Assembly: GCA_045654205.1 (NCBI GenBank)
Contig: JAZOMZ010000015.1
Coordinates: forward strand, 1-60,249
Length of the DNA stretch: 60,249 nt
Origin: Enterocola sp045654205
GTDB taxonomy: Bacteria > Bacteroidota > Bacteroidia > Bacteroidales > Paludibacteraceae
Direction of reading: 5' to 3'
Program-made: the position numbers and the translations under genes
Notes under the pieces: model-generated
What the model saw: only the letters and a program-made list of their open reading frames with translations
Told to the model about the DNA's origin: nothing
Databases searched by the model: none
Part shown: positions 25,605 through 34,367 of the stretch, in pieces
How the letters are laid out: the number at the start of each line of letters is the position of its first letter
Numbering within the stretch: position 1 is the stretch's first letter

Positions 25605-26176
25605 TATTTTACCTCCGTTACGTTGCCGTCTTTAAGTTGATATTTTTGTCCTGTTGCTGGGCATGTTGCAAAACCTTCTTCGTCGAAATGAAGTTTTTGA
25701 CCGTTTTCGCTTACCCAACCAAGTTGGCGAGCAGGATTTCCTACCATTAAAGCGTATGGTTTTACATTTTTAGTTACTACTGTACCAGCACCAATTAGTG
25801 CATACTCACCTATCTCGTGACCACAAACTATAGTTGCGTTAGCACCGATACTACAACCTTTACGAAGGATTGTTGCACGGTATTCGTCTTTGCGGCTAAC
25901 GTGGCTACGAGGGTTAAGAACGTTGGTGAACACCATTGAAGGACCCATAAACACATCGTCTTCTGCAATTACGCCTTCGTAAACAGATACGTTGTTTTGG
26001 ATTTTCACGTTGTTGCCCAACACCACTTTTGGAGAGATCACTACGTTTTGACCTATATTACAGTTTTCACCGATGGTACAATTACTCATAATGTGGCTGA
26101 AGTGCCAGATTTTTGTACCGTTGCCTATTTGGCAACCTTCATCTACGTATGATGATTCGTGTTTGAAGTATTCCAT
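25604..26176 (-). CDS. Left-handed beta-helix N-acetyltransferase, WlbB/WbpD-like
   Basis: This 190-residue acetyltransferase is made mostly of hexapeptide repeats (IGENCNIGQNVVI, VVLGNNVKIQNNV, IGANATIVCG, IGEYALIGAGTVVTK). Such enzymes work as trimers and transfer acetyl from acetyl-CoA. WbpD/WlbB acetylates the 3-amino group of UDP-GlcNAc(3NH2)A to form the diacetamido-uronic acid. The start WHFSHIM segment (residues 24-30) is characteristic. It lies one base after the aminotransferase stop. Confidence 0.85.
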   Translation of the reverse strand: MEYFKHESSYVDEGCQIGNGTKIWHFSHIMSNCTIGENCNIGQNVVISPKVVLGNNVKIQNNVSVYEGVIAEDDVFMGPSMVFTNVLNPRSHVSRKDEYRATILRKGCSIGANATIVCGHEIGEYALIGAGTVVTKNVKPYALMVGNPARQLGWVSENGQKLHFDEEGFATCPATGQKYQLKDGNVTEVK

Positions 26177-26177
26177 A

Positions 26178-27308
26178 TTATTTATTTACAAATTCAAGAA
26201 CTGAAGTTGTGATATACTCTAGTTGTTCTTCATCAAGTTCTGTGTGCATTGGAAGTGAAAGAACACATTCCATTAATTTTTCTGCCACAGGGAAGTCGCC
26301 TTTTTTGTAGCGAGGGTCTTGATATGCTTTTTGAAGGTGCAATGGCACTGGATAATAAATCATTGCTGGAATACCTTTTTCTTTTAAGTATTCTTGAAGA
26401 CCATTTCTATCTACACCTTGAAGTTTTAGAGTATATTGGTGGAATACGTGAGTAGTAAAGTCTGATTTAATTGGAGTAACCAATTTGTCGCAAGAAGCGA
26501 ATGCATTGTTATAATATGCAGCAGCAGCCTGACGAGCAGCAATATATTCATCTAAGTGACGAAGTTTCACGTCAAGAACAGCAGCTTGGATACTGTCTAA
26601 ACGGCTGTTTACACCAATCATATCGTGATAGTAACGAACCACCATACCGTGGTTTGCAATAGCACGCATTTTTGCAGCAAGTTCGTCGTCGTTTGTAAAG
26701 ATTGCACCACCGTCGCCATAGCAACCTAAGTTTTTAGAAGGGAAGAATGAAGTACAACCAATGTTACCGATACAACCAGATTTTGCTTTGCTACCGTCTG
26801 AGAATGTATAATCAGCACCAATAGATTGGCAAGCGTCTTCTACAATGTAAAGGTTATTTTCTTTTGCTAATTGTAGAAGTGCTTCCATATTTGCGTTTTG
26901 ACCGAATAGGTGCACAGGAACAATAGCTTTAGTTTTTGGAGTAATAGCTCTGCGTACTGCTTCAATGTCGATGTTGAATGTATCTTCTTCTACGTCAACA
27001 ACCACTGGAGTTAGACCAAGAAGAGCAACAACTTCTGCAGTAGCAATGAAAGTAAAGGTAGGAGTAATAACTTCGTCACCAGGTTTTAGACCAAGTGCCA
27101 TAAGAGCAATTTGAAGTGCGTCTGTACCGTTTCCTGTTGGAATAACGTGTTTCACACCTAAATATGCTTCTAGGTTCTTTTGAAATTCGTTTACTTTGCC
27201 ACCTTTAATAAAGGTAGTGGTATCAATTACTTCTTGAATACCAGCATTTACATCTTCGCGGATTTTTTCGTATTGACTTTTTAAGTCAACCATTTGAATT
27301 TTTTTCAT
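26178..27308 (-). CDS. DegT/DnrJ/EryC1 aminotransferase, WlbC/WbpE-like
   Basis: This 376-residue PLP enzyme aminates a nucleotide-keto-sugar with glutamate as donor. PLP residues are visible: GNGTDALQIAL near 60-70, EDACQSIGADY around 158-168, and the Schiff-base Lys in FFPSKNLGCYGDGGA. It is the first gene of a three-gene operon with a -7 box TATATTTG (27390-27383, minus strand). With its neighbours it should build a 3-acetamido sugar for the surface polysaccharide. Confidence 0.88.
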   Translation of the reverse strand: MKKIQMVDLKSQYEKIREDVNAGIQEVIDTTTFIKGGKVNEFQKNLEAYLGVKHVIPTGNGTDALQIALMALGLKPGDEVITPTFTFIATAEVVALLGLTPVVVDVEEDTFNIDIEAVRRAITPKTKAIVPVHLFGQNANMEALLQLAKENNLYIVEDACQSIGADYTFSDGSKAKSGCIGNIGCTSFFPSKNLGCYGDGGAIFTNDDELAAKMRAIANHGMVVRYYHDMIGVNSRLDSIQAAVLDVKLRHLDEYIAARQAAAAYYNNAFASCDKLVTPIKSDFTTHVFHQYTLKLQGVDRNGLQEYLKEKGIPAMIYYPVPLHLQKAYQDPRYKKGDFPVAEKLMECVLSLPMHTELDEEQLEYITTSVLEFVNK

Positions 27309-27621
27309 AAAATTTTGTTTATACGTTTGGTATTTAATTTGCCCCTTGGGGGCTTTGTTATTTAAAATTTATTTCAATCCTACAAATATAGCAATTAATT
27401 AGGAATGAGGAATGAAGAATGAGGATTTTTTTCAACAAATTTAAACCACCACTATGTGAGTGATTTTAGAGGAGGGATTTCTACACATCCTCCAAATTTA
27501 AGAGTTTGTTTAAAGGAGGGATTTCTAGGCGTCCCGAAGTCCGAAAAACCGGAGTGTACACGTAGTACTCGAGGATTTTGAGGACGAGGGCAACAACGAA
27601 AGCACCCTTTAAACAATCTCG
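27309..27621 (-). other. 313-bp intergenic region with hairpin, repeats and promoter
   Basis: It holds a -7 box TATATTTG at 27390-27383, a GC hairpin GCCCC-TTG-GGGGC near 27343-27355 in the leader of the aminotransferase gene, a run of AGGAATG-like heptamers around 27411-27435, two copies of GGAGGGATTTCTA around 27473 and 27515, and a palindromic repeat element at 27511-27615. No gene is seen. Confidence 0.6.
27511..27615. repeat. Palindromic repeat element, copy 1 (shared with atp operon)
   Basis: The core AAACCGGAGTGTACACGTAG (27546 on) followed by TACTCGAGGATTT and GAGGGCAA recurs inverted at 53061-53120. Short inverted repeats GTTTAAAGG and CCTTTAAAC close it at 27511 and 27615. It probably forms a structured RNA or DNA hairpin; I found no coding frame in it. 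Confidence 0.65.
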
Positions 27622-29379
27622 CTAGAAGCCGATACTAAATCCCGCTGTTATCGTAAAATTCTCTCCCTGATAAAACTTCGGCGTATACTTATCCAAATAC
27701 CCTTGAGCATCGAGTCTGTTTTCACCCTCTATTGGCTGAGAGGTAATGTTGTGACCACGAGCATTGTTGTATTCAAGGTTTACTACTGCGTATGCATTAG
27801 GGAACACCTCGTATGTGGCACGTAGGTTTACCAAATCATTCTCCCAAACTATATCCTTTAGAATTGGCTGTGCTATAATTTGTCTTGCATTTCTACGAAC
27901 ATAGTCATAATCATTGCCTTTTTGGTCTTTGGTATATGAAAGTTTAATATCTACTTTACGTATTGGTTTATAAGCAATATACGCATAAAATTGTTGCGAG
28001 TTATCGCCCAAATAATGTCCTAAATTATATGAATTTGAAGCCCAAGTAATTGCTTGAATAGAGTGTTTATAATTTAAAGTATTGGTTCTAGTATATTCAA
28101 AGCCATAACTTAAATTTTTAAGTGGCCAGTTTGATACGTTAAAGCCTGCTTTATATGAAATAAGATTATGTTCTTCGTTGGATAGTCGTTTGGTATTAAA
28201 CTCATCTATAAAGAACGTAGCATAAAGATGCAGATGCTTAATATTTCTAGAACTTAAACTTATAAACATTTGAGAGTTTTGGTTCTCTACAGAAAGACCT
28301 TTTGTCATTAAGTGGTCAAGCGATTTAAAGAATGCAAAAGGTATAAAATACATAAGTTGCACATTTCTTTCTGCATAAACTATAGAGTTACCAAATGAAA
28401 GATTCAGACCTGGAATAGGTTTAAAGGTAAACATATTTGCCGCAATAAACTTATTCATTGGTCTGTAATGAGTCTTAGAAGTTTCTGTGGTATATGTTTC
28501 TTCGGTATAATAATATGTACTATCCACAAGGTTGCTCACCATCCATCCATGAATGTAGTTAAATTCAAACCATTTGCATGGAGTAAGGTTTAAAGTAATC
28601 ATTGGGAACGAAGGTGCTCTACCTGAGATAATATTTGAGCAATTATATGTTTCTCCCCATTGAAGTTCATCTTTCACCACTCCAATGCTACCCCACCAAT
28701 CATACACCTTAATACCACCTCTAAAGTCGCTAAAGTCACCACCATAACTAGCCTCTTTATATTGCACACCTGGCAGGTTATTCAAAAATCCTGGTTGTGT
28801 AATACGTGCTCCATACATTTTGGCTGCGCTATTTGGGAAATATTCATCACTCAAATAATTACCATTGTATGAATAGTCTCTCAAACTTCCCCAAAGTGAA
28901 ACGTGTTTCACCACATCCATTTGTATATCACCACCATACCAACGTTTCATAATCAAACCTTTTTTGTTATAGATTAAATCCATACCAATAATAGGTCTAA
29001 GTTGGAATTTAAAATATTTGCTTTGATAAATAAATTGTGGTTGTAGCAGCGAAAGGTCGAAAGTCTTCTTATCTGTCCAATGCACATACGCCTTTGGCAT
29101 GGTATCAAGTTCATTTGCATAGTCGCTCATAAAGAACTCTAAATCTGCAATTTGTCTTTTATGCAAAAGACTATCTTTGCTTTTTGCCTCCTTTAGTGCA
29201 GACGCTATAGCATTTCTATTATAAGGCTTAATAGCAGAATTTACATCTATCACACCATCTGTAGCTAGTTCATCTAAAAAGTCGTAAATTCTGTAATACG
29301 ACAAATTCTCTGGTATGTTTTGACCAAAAACAACACCTACACACGACAATAACAATAATATAATGTATAATTTTCTCAT
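27622..29379 (-). CDS. Outer-membrane barrel, capsule-assembly Wzi-like
   Basis: This 585-residue protein has a signal peptide (LLLLSCVGVVFGQ) followed by a helical part with YRIYDFLDELATDGVIDV, the usual opening of the Caps_assemb_Wzi family, and then many beta strands ending TITAGFSIGF with terminal Phe. Wzi is an outer-membrane lectin that holds capsule or exopolysaccharide on the surface. It overlaps the stop of the upstream sugar transferase gene by one base (TAATG), so the two are co-translated. Bacteroidota members are longer than E. coli Wzi. Confidence 0.82.
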   Translation of the reverse strand: MRKLYIILLLLSCVGVVFGQNIPENLSYYRIYDFLDELATDGVIDVNSAIKPYNRNAIASALKEAKSKDSLLHKRQIADLEFFMSDYANELDTMPKAYVHWTDKKTFDLSLLQPQFIYQSKYFKFQLRPIIGMDLIYNKKGLIMKRWYGGDIQMDVVKHVSLWGSLRDYSYNGNYLSDEYFPNSAAKMYGARITQPGFLNNLPGVQYKEASYGGDFSDFRGGIKVYDWWGSIGVVKDELQWGETYNCSNIISGRAPSFPMITLNLTPCKWFEFNYIHGWMVSNLVDSTYYYTEETYTTETSKTHYRPMNKFIAANMFTFKPIPGLNLSFGNSIVYAERNVQLMYFIPFAFFKSLDHLMTKGLSVENQNSQMFISLSSRNIKHLHLYATFFIDEFNTKRLSNEEHNLISYKAGFNVSNWPLKNLSYGFEYTRTNTLNYKHSIQAITWASNSYNLGHYLGDNSQQFYAYIAYKPIRKVDIKLSYTKDQKGNDYDYVRRNARQIIAQPILKDIVWENDLVNLRATYEVFPNAYAVVNLEYNNARGHNITSQPIEGENRLDAQGYLDKYTPKFYQGENFTITAGFSIGF

Positions 29380-30899
29380 TAATGACTTCTTGCTCTTTTA
29401 AAGATAATGTTTACAAATATCTTCCATATATAAATTACGTCAGTTACAAACACTCCTCTCTTTTGACACATCTTCAAGTATCTAAGTTCTGATTCTTGAA
29501 TTTCGTCTAAAGTTTTAGGCATATCTGCATAGAAAGGAGGCAGAAGACCTGGCTTAAACTGTACACGAAGTTGTTGAAGTTCTTCACAATATAGACTAAA
29601 ATAATGCTTACTAAGAGGACGCACACCAACAAGTTTCATATCACCTTTAAATAAGTTGATAAACATAGGGAATTCGTCTATCCAATATTTTCTCATTAAA
29701 CGTCCTGCTGTGCTCACACGTATATCGTGAGTAAATTTACCACCTTCTTGAAGTCCACATTTTTTGTAAATGTATTCTTGTAGGAACTCAGAATATGGAT
29801 ACATAGTACGCATTTTGTAAAATTTAAACACACGATTATTCTTACCCACACGATTTAGCGAAATTATAGGACCATAACGACGCTTTTTGTTCATAGGTGG
29901 TTCCTTAATTCTGCGAGCCTTAAAGTATGTATATCTGTCTATTTTCTTTTCGTCAACTATTTCAAAACCACAATAGTAAAGTCGTCCATAAACCTCTGTT
30001 TTAGACAAAACTCTTTTTTTACCTTTTGTTATATCATAATATAAACGTTTGGTAATAAACAGTTTAGGAATAATACGTTTAACAATATAATAGAAAGTAT
30101 AAACAATCCAATTGATACCTTTTGGATATTTGCTAAGAATTTCTTTTTTGGTAACACTTTTTTGTTTAAAACAACCAATATAAATTCCATTATCTGGAAG
30201 TTTTTCATTTATAGCAGAGAACATTTTATTAATGCCTCTAATATTATTCAAACTACGAACATTTATAATTGTATCGTATTTATAAGGAGTAGTTTCTTCT
30301 ATATTGAAAATTTCGGTAGTAGCAAGCACTTTTGTGGTACTCATATTTATACCCACTTTTTCTTCCATAAACTCAAAAGCACGCTCGCCCATCCATTTCA
30401 CCATTGCCTCTTTTCTGCTTTTATAAGCATCGTCAGAAATCACTTCTGGTTTTGTTACCAAAGATTTTGGTTCACGTTTTTCTATTGGAGTAACATCATC
30501 TTCTGGGTCTGAAGCATAAAGAATTGCAAAATACAAACTTTGAGCAATGAAAATACATCCAAAAATACACAAACTTATTATCAGAAATACCAATACTGAA
30601 TAATTAGCCTCTAAAAAATAAATAAGAGAAAATGTAATAGCATAAACAAGCACAGTAGTATTAAATGCCTTGTTTACAGAAGGAATGTAACCTTGGTCTT
30701 TAATAGGCACTTTATATCTGCCCATAATTATAGCCACTAATATCCAAGCTAGCGTAAACCCTAGATATGGCAGAAAATATTTCTCAATAGGCTCCTGAGT
30801 ATGCAGCGGAGCAATCCAAATGACCAAAAAAAATGATACTAACAAGTTTACAATATCTCTTGTCAGCTGTGTAATAAAATTTAATGCTTTATTAGACAT
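29379..30899 (-). CDS. Polyprenyl-phosphate sugar-1-phosphate transferase, unusual architecture
   Basis: The protein has 506 residues. Four membrane helices lie at about 15-31, 41-60, 81-97 and 100-122. A cytoplasmic middle part (about 150-340) includes LPDNGIYIGCFKQ, resembling a nucleotide- or SAM-binding fold. The C-terminal third is a bacterial sugar transferase: RVGKNNRVFKFYKMRTM, YWIDEFPMFINLFKGDMKLVGVRPL and QFKPGLLPP. This domain starts a glycan by moving sugar-1-phosphate to undecaprenyl phosphate. The hydrophobic re-entrant helix that normally precedes the RVG motif is not obvious. Gene order suggests it starts the polysaccharide exported by the ABC-2 system. Confidence 0.82.
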   Translation of the reverse strand: MSNKALNFITQLTRDIVNLLVSFFLVIWIAPLHTQEPIEKYFLPYLGFTLAWILVAIIMGRYKVPIKDQGYIPSVNKAFNTTVLVYAITFSLIYFLEANYSVLVFLIISLCIFGCIFIAQSLYFAILYASDPEDDVTPIEKREPKSLVTKPEVISDDAYKSRKEAMVKWMGERAFEFMEEKVGINMSTTKVLATTEIFNIEETTPYKYDTIINVRSLNNIRGINKMFSAINEKLPDNGIYIGCFKQKSVTKKEILSKYPKGINWIVYTFYYIVKRIIPKLFITKRLYYDITKGKKRVLSKTEVYGRLYYCGFEIVDEKKIDRYTYFKARRIKEPPMNKKRRYGPIISLNRVGKNNRVFKFYKMRTMYPYSEFLQEYIYKKCGLQEGGKFTHDIRVSTAGRLMRKYWIDEFPMFINLFKGDMKLVGVRPLSKHYFSLYCEELQQLRVQFKPGLLPPFYADMPKTLDEIQESELRYLKMCQKRGVFVTDVIYIWKIFVNIIFKRARSH

Positions 30900-30906
30900 A
30901 AATCCT

Positions 30907-32289
30907 ATGATTAATAGTATAAAATTTCAAAATTATCTTGTAAAGATATACAAAAAAATCATTACTTTTGTAAAAAAATATAAAAATATTATCGAAGACT
31001 TTAAAAACATAATAAAAGAGATTTTACCTGATGAGTGGGAAGCGTTTTTCGAGGCTCTAAACAAAGAGATTCCCACTAGTGTAAGAACAAACGACAAGGT
31101 TGAACTATGTCCTTCTAGCAATATTGTACCACATTGTAAATCAGGTTATTATTTGGATTCTCGTCCAGTTTTCACACTAGACCCAAGATTCCATGCAGGA
31201 GCATATTATGTGCAAGAAGCAGGCTCTATGTATTTAGAAAAAGTAATCGCTGAGCACATTAAAAGCAATCAAATCGTGGTAGACCTTTGTGCCGCTCCTG
31301 GAGGCAAATCTACTCACCTTGCCAACCTCATCAGCAAAGACAGTTTGCTTATTTGCAACGAGGCTATGCCAGCAAGAGCAAACATCCTTCACGAAAATAT
31401 GTGCAAATGGGGCAAAAGCGAAGTAATGGTTTGTAACAATAGCGCTAAAGACTTTGGAAAACTTGGTGCTTTTGCAGACATAATTGTGGCAGACCTACCC
31501 TGCTCCGGCGAAGGTATGTTTAGAAAAGACGAGCAAGCTGTAAAAGATTGGTCACTAGAGGCTGTTGACCATTGCGCAGAGCGCCAACGCGAAATTGTTT
31601 CAGATGTGTGGGATGCGCTAAAAGAAGACGGCATTTTCATCTACAGCACATGTACGTTCAATCGCAAAGAAAACGAAGAAAACGTGCAATGGGTGTGCGA
31701 AGAATTGGGCGCAGAACTTATTGAAAGCAAGCATTTTTACTTCCATACCGATATGAGCGAAGGATTTTTCATTGCCTCAATGAGAAAAACCTCATCTGCT
31801 CCAAATTTTAAAAATTTAAAATCAAAACCTAGCAAATATAACCAATATCAAGAGCTGCTACTTAATGCTGAAAATTGGGCAATCATTGAAAAAGGTTCAG
31901 AAATCATTGCCATTCCTCGCCTTTTTGAAGCTGAAATTTTGCACTTTGCAAGCAAACTTAGAGTACTGAAAATGGGTGTAAAACTAGGCGAAAAGGTTGA
32001 AAACAAAAAGAAAACACAATTTATTCCAGATACACAACTTGCTCTATGCAAGGATATTAACACAAATAATTGGGCAAGCGTGGAACTAGACAGACTCACC
32101 GCACTTAAGTTTTTAAAATGCGAAAGCATTACACTTGCCGATGCCCCTATCGGATATGTTTTGGTAAAATACGATGGAGTAAATCTAGGTTGGGTAAAAA
32201 ATATAGGAAACAGATGCAACAATCTCTACGAAGACATGTGGAGAATAAGAATGAATATACCAGAGGAATTATGCGCATTACCGTTTTAG
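30907..32289 (+). CDS. rRNA cytosine-C5 methyltransferase (RsmF/NOL1-NOP2 family)
   Basis: The ATG at 30907 gives 460 residues. An earlier ATG at 30820 would overlap the divergent sugar transferase gene. Family similarity begins only near residue 37 (ILPDEWEAFFEAL), so even 30907 may be too early. It has a SAM-binding motif VVDLCAAPGGKSTHLA, catalytic cysteines in DLPCSGEGMFRKD and YSTCTFNRKENE, and a C-terminal PUA-like extension of about 150 residues. It methylates C5 of a cytosine in 16S rRNA. A promoter-like TTG-N22-TACTTTTG at 30938-30970 lies inside the reading frame. Confidence 0.88.
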   Translation: MINSIKFQNYLVKIYKKIITFVKKYKNIIEDFKNIIKEILPDEWEAFFEALNKEIPTSVRTNDKVELCPSSNIVPHCKSGYYLDSRPVFTLDPRFHAGAYYVQEAGSMYLEKVIAEHIKSNQIVVDLCAAPGGKSTHLANLISKDSLLICNEAMPARANILHENMCKWGKSEVMVCNNSAKDFGKLGAFADIIVADLPCSGEGMFRKDEQAVKDWSLEAVDHCAERQREIVSDVWDALKEDGIFIYSTCTFNRKENEENVQWVCEELGAELIESKHFYFHTDMSEGFFIASMRKTSSAPNFKNLKSKPSKYNQYQELLLNAENWAIIEKGSEIIAIPRLFEAEILHFASKLRVLKMGVKLGEKVENKKKTQFIPDTQLALCKDINTNNWASVELDRLTALKFLKCESITLADAPIGYVLVKYDGVNLGWVKNIGNRCNNLYEDMWRIRMNIPEELCALPF

Positions 32290-33023
32290 GATCAGGCACA
32301 TCTGGAGGAGTACCAGAAGTAACATGCAAATGTGACACTTGTCTTTCTACAGACCCAAAAGACAAAAGGATGAGAGCTTCTATTTTTGTAGAAGTAAAGG
32401 GGAAGAATATCCTAATAGACTGTGGGCCAGACTTTAGAAGTCAAGTTTTGCAAAACAATATAGACAAAATAGACTATATTCTTCTCACTCACGAACACTT
32501 CGACCACACATTTGGCCTTGGAGACCTACGCCCATTTGGCGACGTGCATATCTATGCAGAAAACAATGTTTGTGCCTCTGTGCGCCGCACATTTCCGTAT
32601 TGCTTCGCAGAAGTAAAATACCCTGGCATTCCAAAACTTACCCTGCACGAAATTTCTGAAAAACCATTTCTACTAGATGATATAGAAATCATCCCTATCA
32701 GATACATGCATGCTGCCCTACCTATTTTGGGCTATAGAATAGGAAATTTTGCCTATATCACAGACATTTCTAGCATTCAAGACGAAGAACTCGAAAAACT
32801 AAAAGGACTAGAAATTCTTATCGTAGATGCTCTGCGAAAAACACCACATTTTTCACATTTTAGCCTTGAGCAAGCCCAAGAATTTGCCTCAAAAATTCAC
32901 CCAAAAACCACATACTTCACCCACATCTGCCACAGCCTCGGCCGCCATGAAGAAGTATCAAAAGAACTTCCCTTCGACCAGCACCTCACCTACGATGGGT
33001 TAGAGATAATAGTTAGGAGTTAG
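32271..33023 (+). CDS. MBL-fold metal-dependent hydrolase (PhnP/RNase Z-like)
   Basis: This hydrolase has 250 residues from the ATG at 32271 (MRITVLGSGTSGGVPE), overlapping the preceding gene by 19 bases; the longer open frame has no family match before this Met. Zinc ligands are in LLTHEHFDHTFGLGDL, later TDIS and a C-terminal THICHSLGRH. An early CKCDTC motif may bind a structural metal, as in PhnP-like phosphodiesterases. The substrate is not known. It ends just before the 23-bp tandem repeats. Confidence 0.85.
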   Translation: MRITVLGSGTSGGVPEVTCKCDTCLSTDPKDKRMRASIFVEVKGKNILIDCGPDFRSQVLQNNIDKIDYILLTHEHFDHTFGLGDLRPFGDVHIYAENNVCASVRRTFPYCFAEVKYPGIPKLTLHEISEKPFLLDDIEIIPIRYMHAALPILGYRIGNFAYITDISSIQDEELEKLKGLEILIVDALRKTPHFSHFSLEQAQEFASKIHPKTTYFTHICHSLGRHEEVSKELPFDQHLTYDGLEIIVRS

Positions 33024-33024
33024 G

Positions 33025-33126
33025 ATTACCGAATAAAATCGCGCCAAATCACCGAACAAAATCGTGCCAAATTACCGAATAAATTCATGCCAAATTACCG
33101 AACGAATTGACGCCAAATTACCGAAT
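33025..33126. repeat. Tandem array of 23-bp repeats (4.4 copies)
   Basis: Units start at 33025, 33048, 33071, 33094 and 33117, each beginning ATYACCGAA and ending GCCAA. No gaps occur. The array begins within the last codon and stop of the MBL hydrolase gene and is non-coding. Phasing is about two helical turns. Confidence 0.9.
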
Positions 33127-33158
33127 TTTAAAAATTTTATATTGACGTTCAACAGATT

Positions 33159-33304
33159 TACCCGCATCGCGGGTTTATCACTGTTGTAGGCAGGTGTCAT
33201 AGAAATGCGGTCACTGAGCTTGTCGAAGTGCCAGCATTGCGGCGACGCCTGTATAAAAGCATCCCCACCCTCCCCAGCACACCCGTAGGGTGTGCAACTT
33301 TTTT
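33159..33304 (+). terminator. Hairpins and REP-like element ending in an intrinsic terminator
   Basis: ACCCGC-ATC-GCGGGT at 33159-33173 is a hairpin. CACTGAGCTTGTCGAAGTG at 33211-33229 is a REP-like sequence of a kind common in many bacteria. GCACACCC-GTA-GGGTGTGC at 33279-33297 followed by eight T is a good terminator for the methyltransferase/MBL unit. The rest of 33024-33405 is the tandem array and the next promoter. Confidence 0.7.
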
Positions 33305-33333
33305 TGCATATCCTAATTAATTTTGTATCTTTG
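33303..33333 (+). promoter_or_regulatory. Promoter of the 33406 gene
   Basis: TTTG at 33303-33306, 19 bp, TATCTTTG at 33326-33333. The start at 33406 leaves a leader of about 65 nt and rules out the in-frame codon at 33292, which would precede the promoter. Confidence 0.75.
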
Positions 33334-33405
33334 TATTCAGAAAAACAAAACCAGAGTATCCCCGACTACTCTGAGAAATACAGAAGAATTATTAATCTTT
33401 TTATT

Positions 33406-34197
33406 ATGAAAAATTACAATCCCAAAGATCTAAACACATCATTAGTAAGTGAACCATTCGTAAGTTATTACGCTAGAAATCCTCAAAAAGAATTTGACCG
33501 CATCCAGAAACTTGCCGAAGAGACCAAAGGCATTGTCATGCCATATCTAAACGACAGCTACGTAGAAATACTACAAGTAGAACCACACGATTTTAACAGC
33601 AGTGACCCACTAGGCGAAGCAAAGGAATGGGCAGAAAAGAATCTTGTTGGCACATATACCTCTCATATTGGAAAGTTAGACCAATTCCAATATAAGATTA
33701 GTAAAAAGGCTATAAAAAAGTATATACAATCTAGTAAAGAAAGTGAAAACATTTCTATTCATTTATCTACATTAAAGATGTTGCCACAAATCATTGATGA
33801 AAGTATAGAAGTAGAAATACATGCTGATTATACTAAAACACAAAACAAACGTACAATTGACAATCCAATAGATAGAACTGTATTAATTCATCGTTTCTAT
33901 GGTGTTATTCTAGCATCTAATTACTCATATAGAGTTAAAACTACAATTAAAGAATATCGTGAAGTTACAAAATACAACAAACCATACTCATTTGAAGTAA
34001 TAAAAATAGAACTGCTTGATTTCGTTGAATCAAACAGTTCTATCTCGATAGCTAATGGTCCTAACTCACAAGGAGGTTTAAGCATTAACATCGCAAATAT
34101 ACTACAAAATGTTGAAAAATCATACGACAAGGGCAAATTTTTGCTTGAAGAATCTAAAAAAAGCGAGGGCTGGGACGCAATTTTCAGAAGATTCTAA
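33406..34197 (+). CDS. Unrecognised 263-residue protein, possibly LPD3/BECR-nuclease-like
   Basis: The ATG at 33406 opens MKNYNPKDLNTSLVSEPF. The protein is soluble, without signal or membrane segment. The middle (about 80-215; VGTYTSHIGKLDQFQYKISKKA, then RTVLIHRFYGVILASNYSYRVKTTIKEYRE) resembles in layout the LPD3 and barnase-like domains that ride on phage and mobile-element polyproteins: an Ser/Lys-rich helix, HRF strand and TIKE strand. I recognise this pattern only loosely. The tail QNVEKSYDKGKFLLEE is helical. A damaged copy of its 3' part lies downstream at 34368-34541. It sits alone in the accessory island. Confidence 0.5.
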   Translation: MKNYNPKDLNTSLVSEPFVSYYARNPQKEFDRIQKLAEETKGIVMPYLNDSYVEILQVEPHDFNSSDPLGEAKEWAEKNLVGTYTSHIGKLDQFQYKISKKAIKKYIQSSKESENISIHLSTLKMLPQIIDESIEVEIHADYTKTQNKRTIDNPIDRTVLIHRFYGVILASNYSYRVKTTIKEYREVTKYNKPYSFEVIKIELLDFVESNSSISIANGPNSQGGLSINIANILQNVEKSYDKGKFLLEESKKSEGWDAIFRRF

Positions 34198-34273
34198 ATT
34201 CTAGAACATTTCACCCCAAACCACCCTACATTTTGTTCTAAAATTTAGAACTTTACAAAACTTGACAACAAAC

Positions 34274-34300
34274 ATGTAGGGACACTGCGTGCAGTGTCCG
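34274..34300. repeat. Palindromic repeat (TAGGGACA family), copy 2
   Basis: GGACACTG-CGTG-CAGTGTCC within TGTAGGGAC...GTCCG matches 10053-10079 and, inverted, 37991-38014, with compensating changes in the stem (ATTG/CAAT versus ACTG/CAGT). Confidence 0.75.
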
Positions 34301-34367
34301 CAAAGACAAACCGCACTACACAGACTTATAGAAATAACGCACCCGAGAGAAGCGAGTAAACTACCCA

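Noticed and set aside
33025..33126. CRISPR array
   Set aside because: Units are contiguous 23-mers without unique spacers, and no cas genes are present.
33292..33405. 38-residue N-terminal extension of the 33406 protein
   Set aside because: Its start precedes the promoter at 33303-33333, so it cannot be on the transcript from that promoter.
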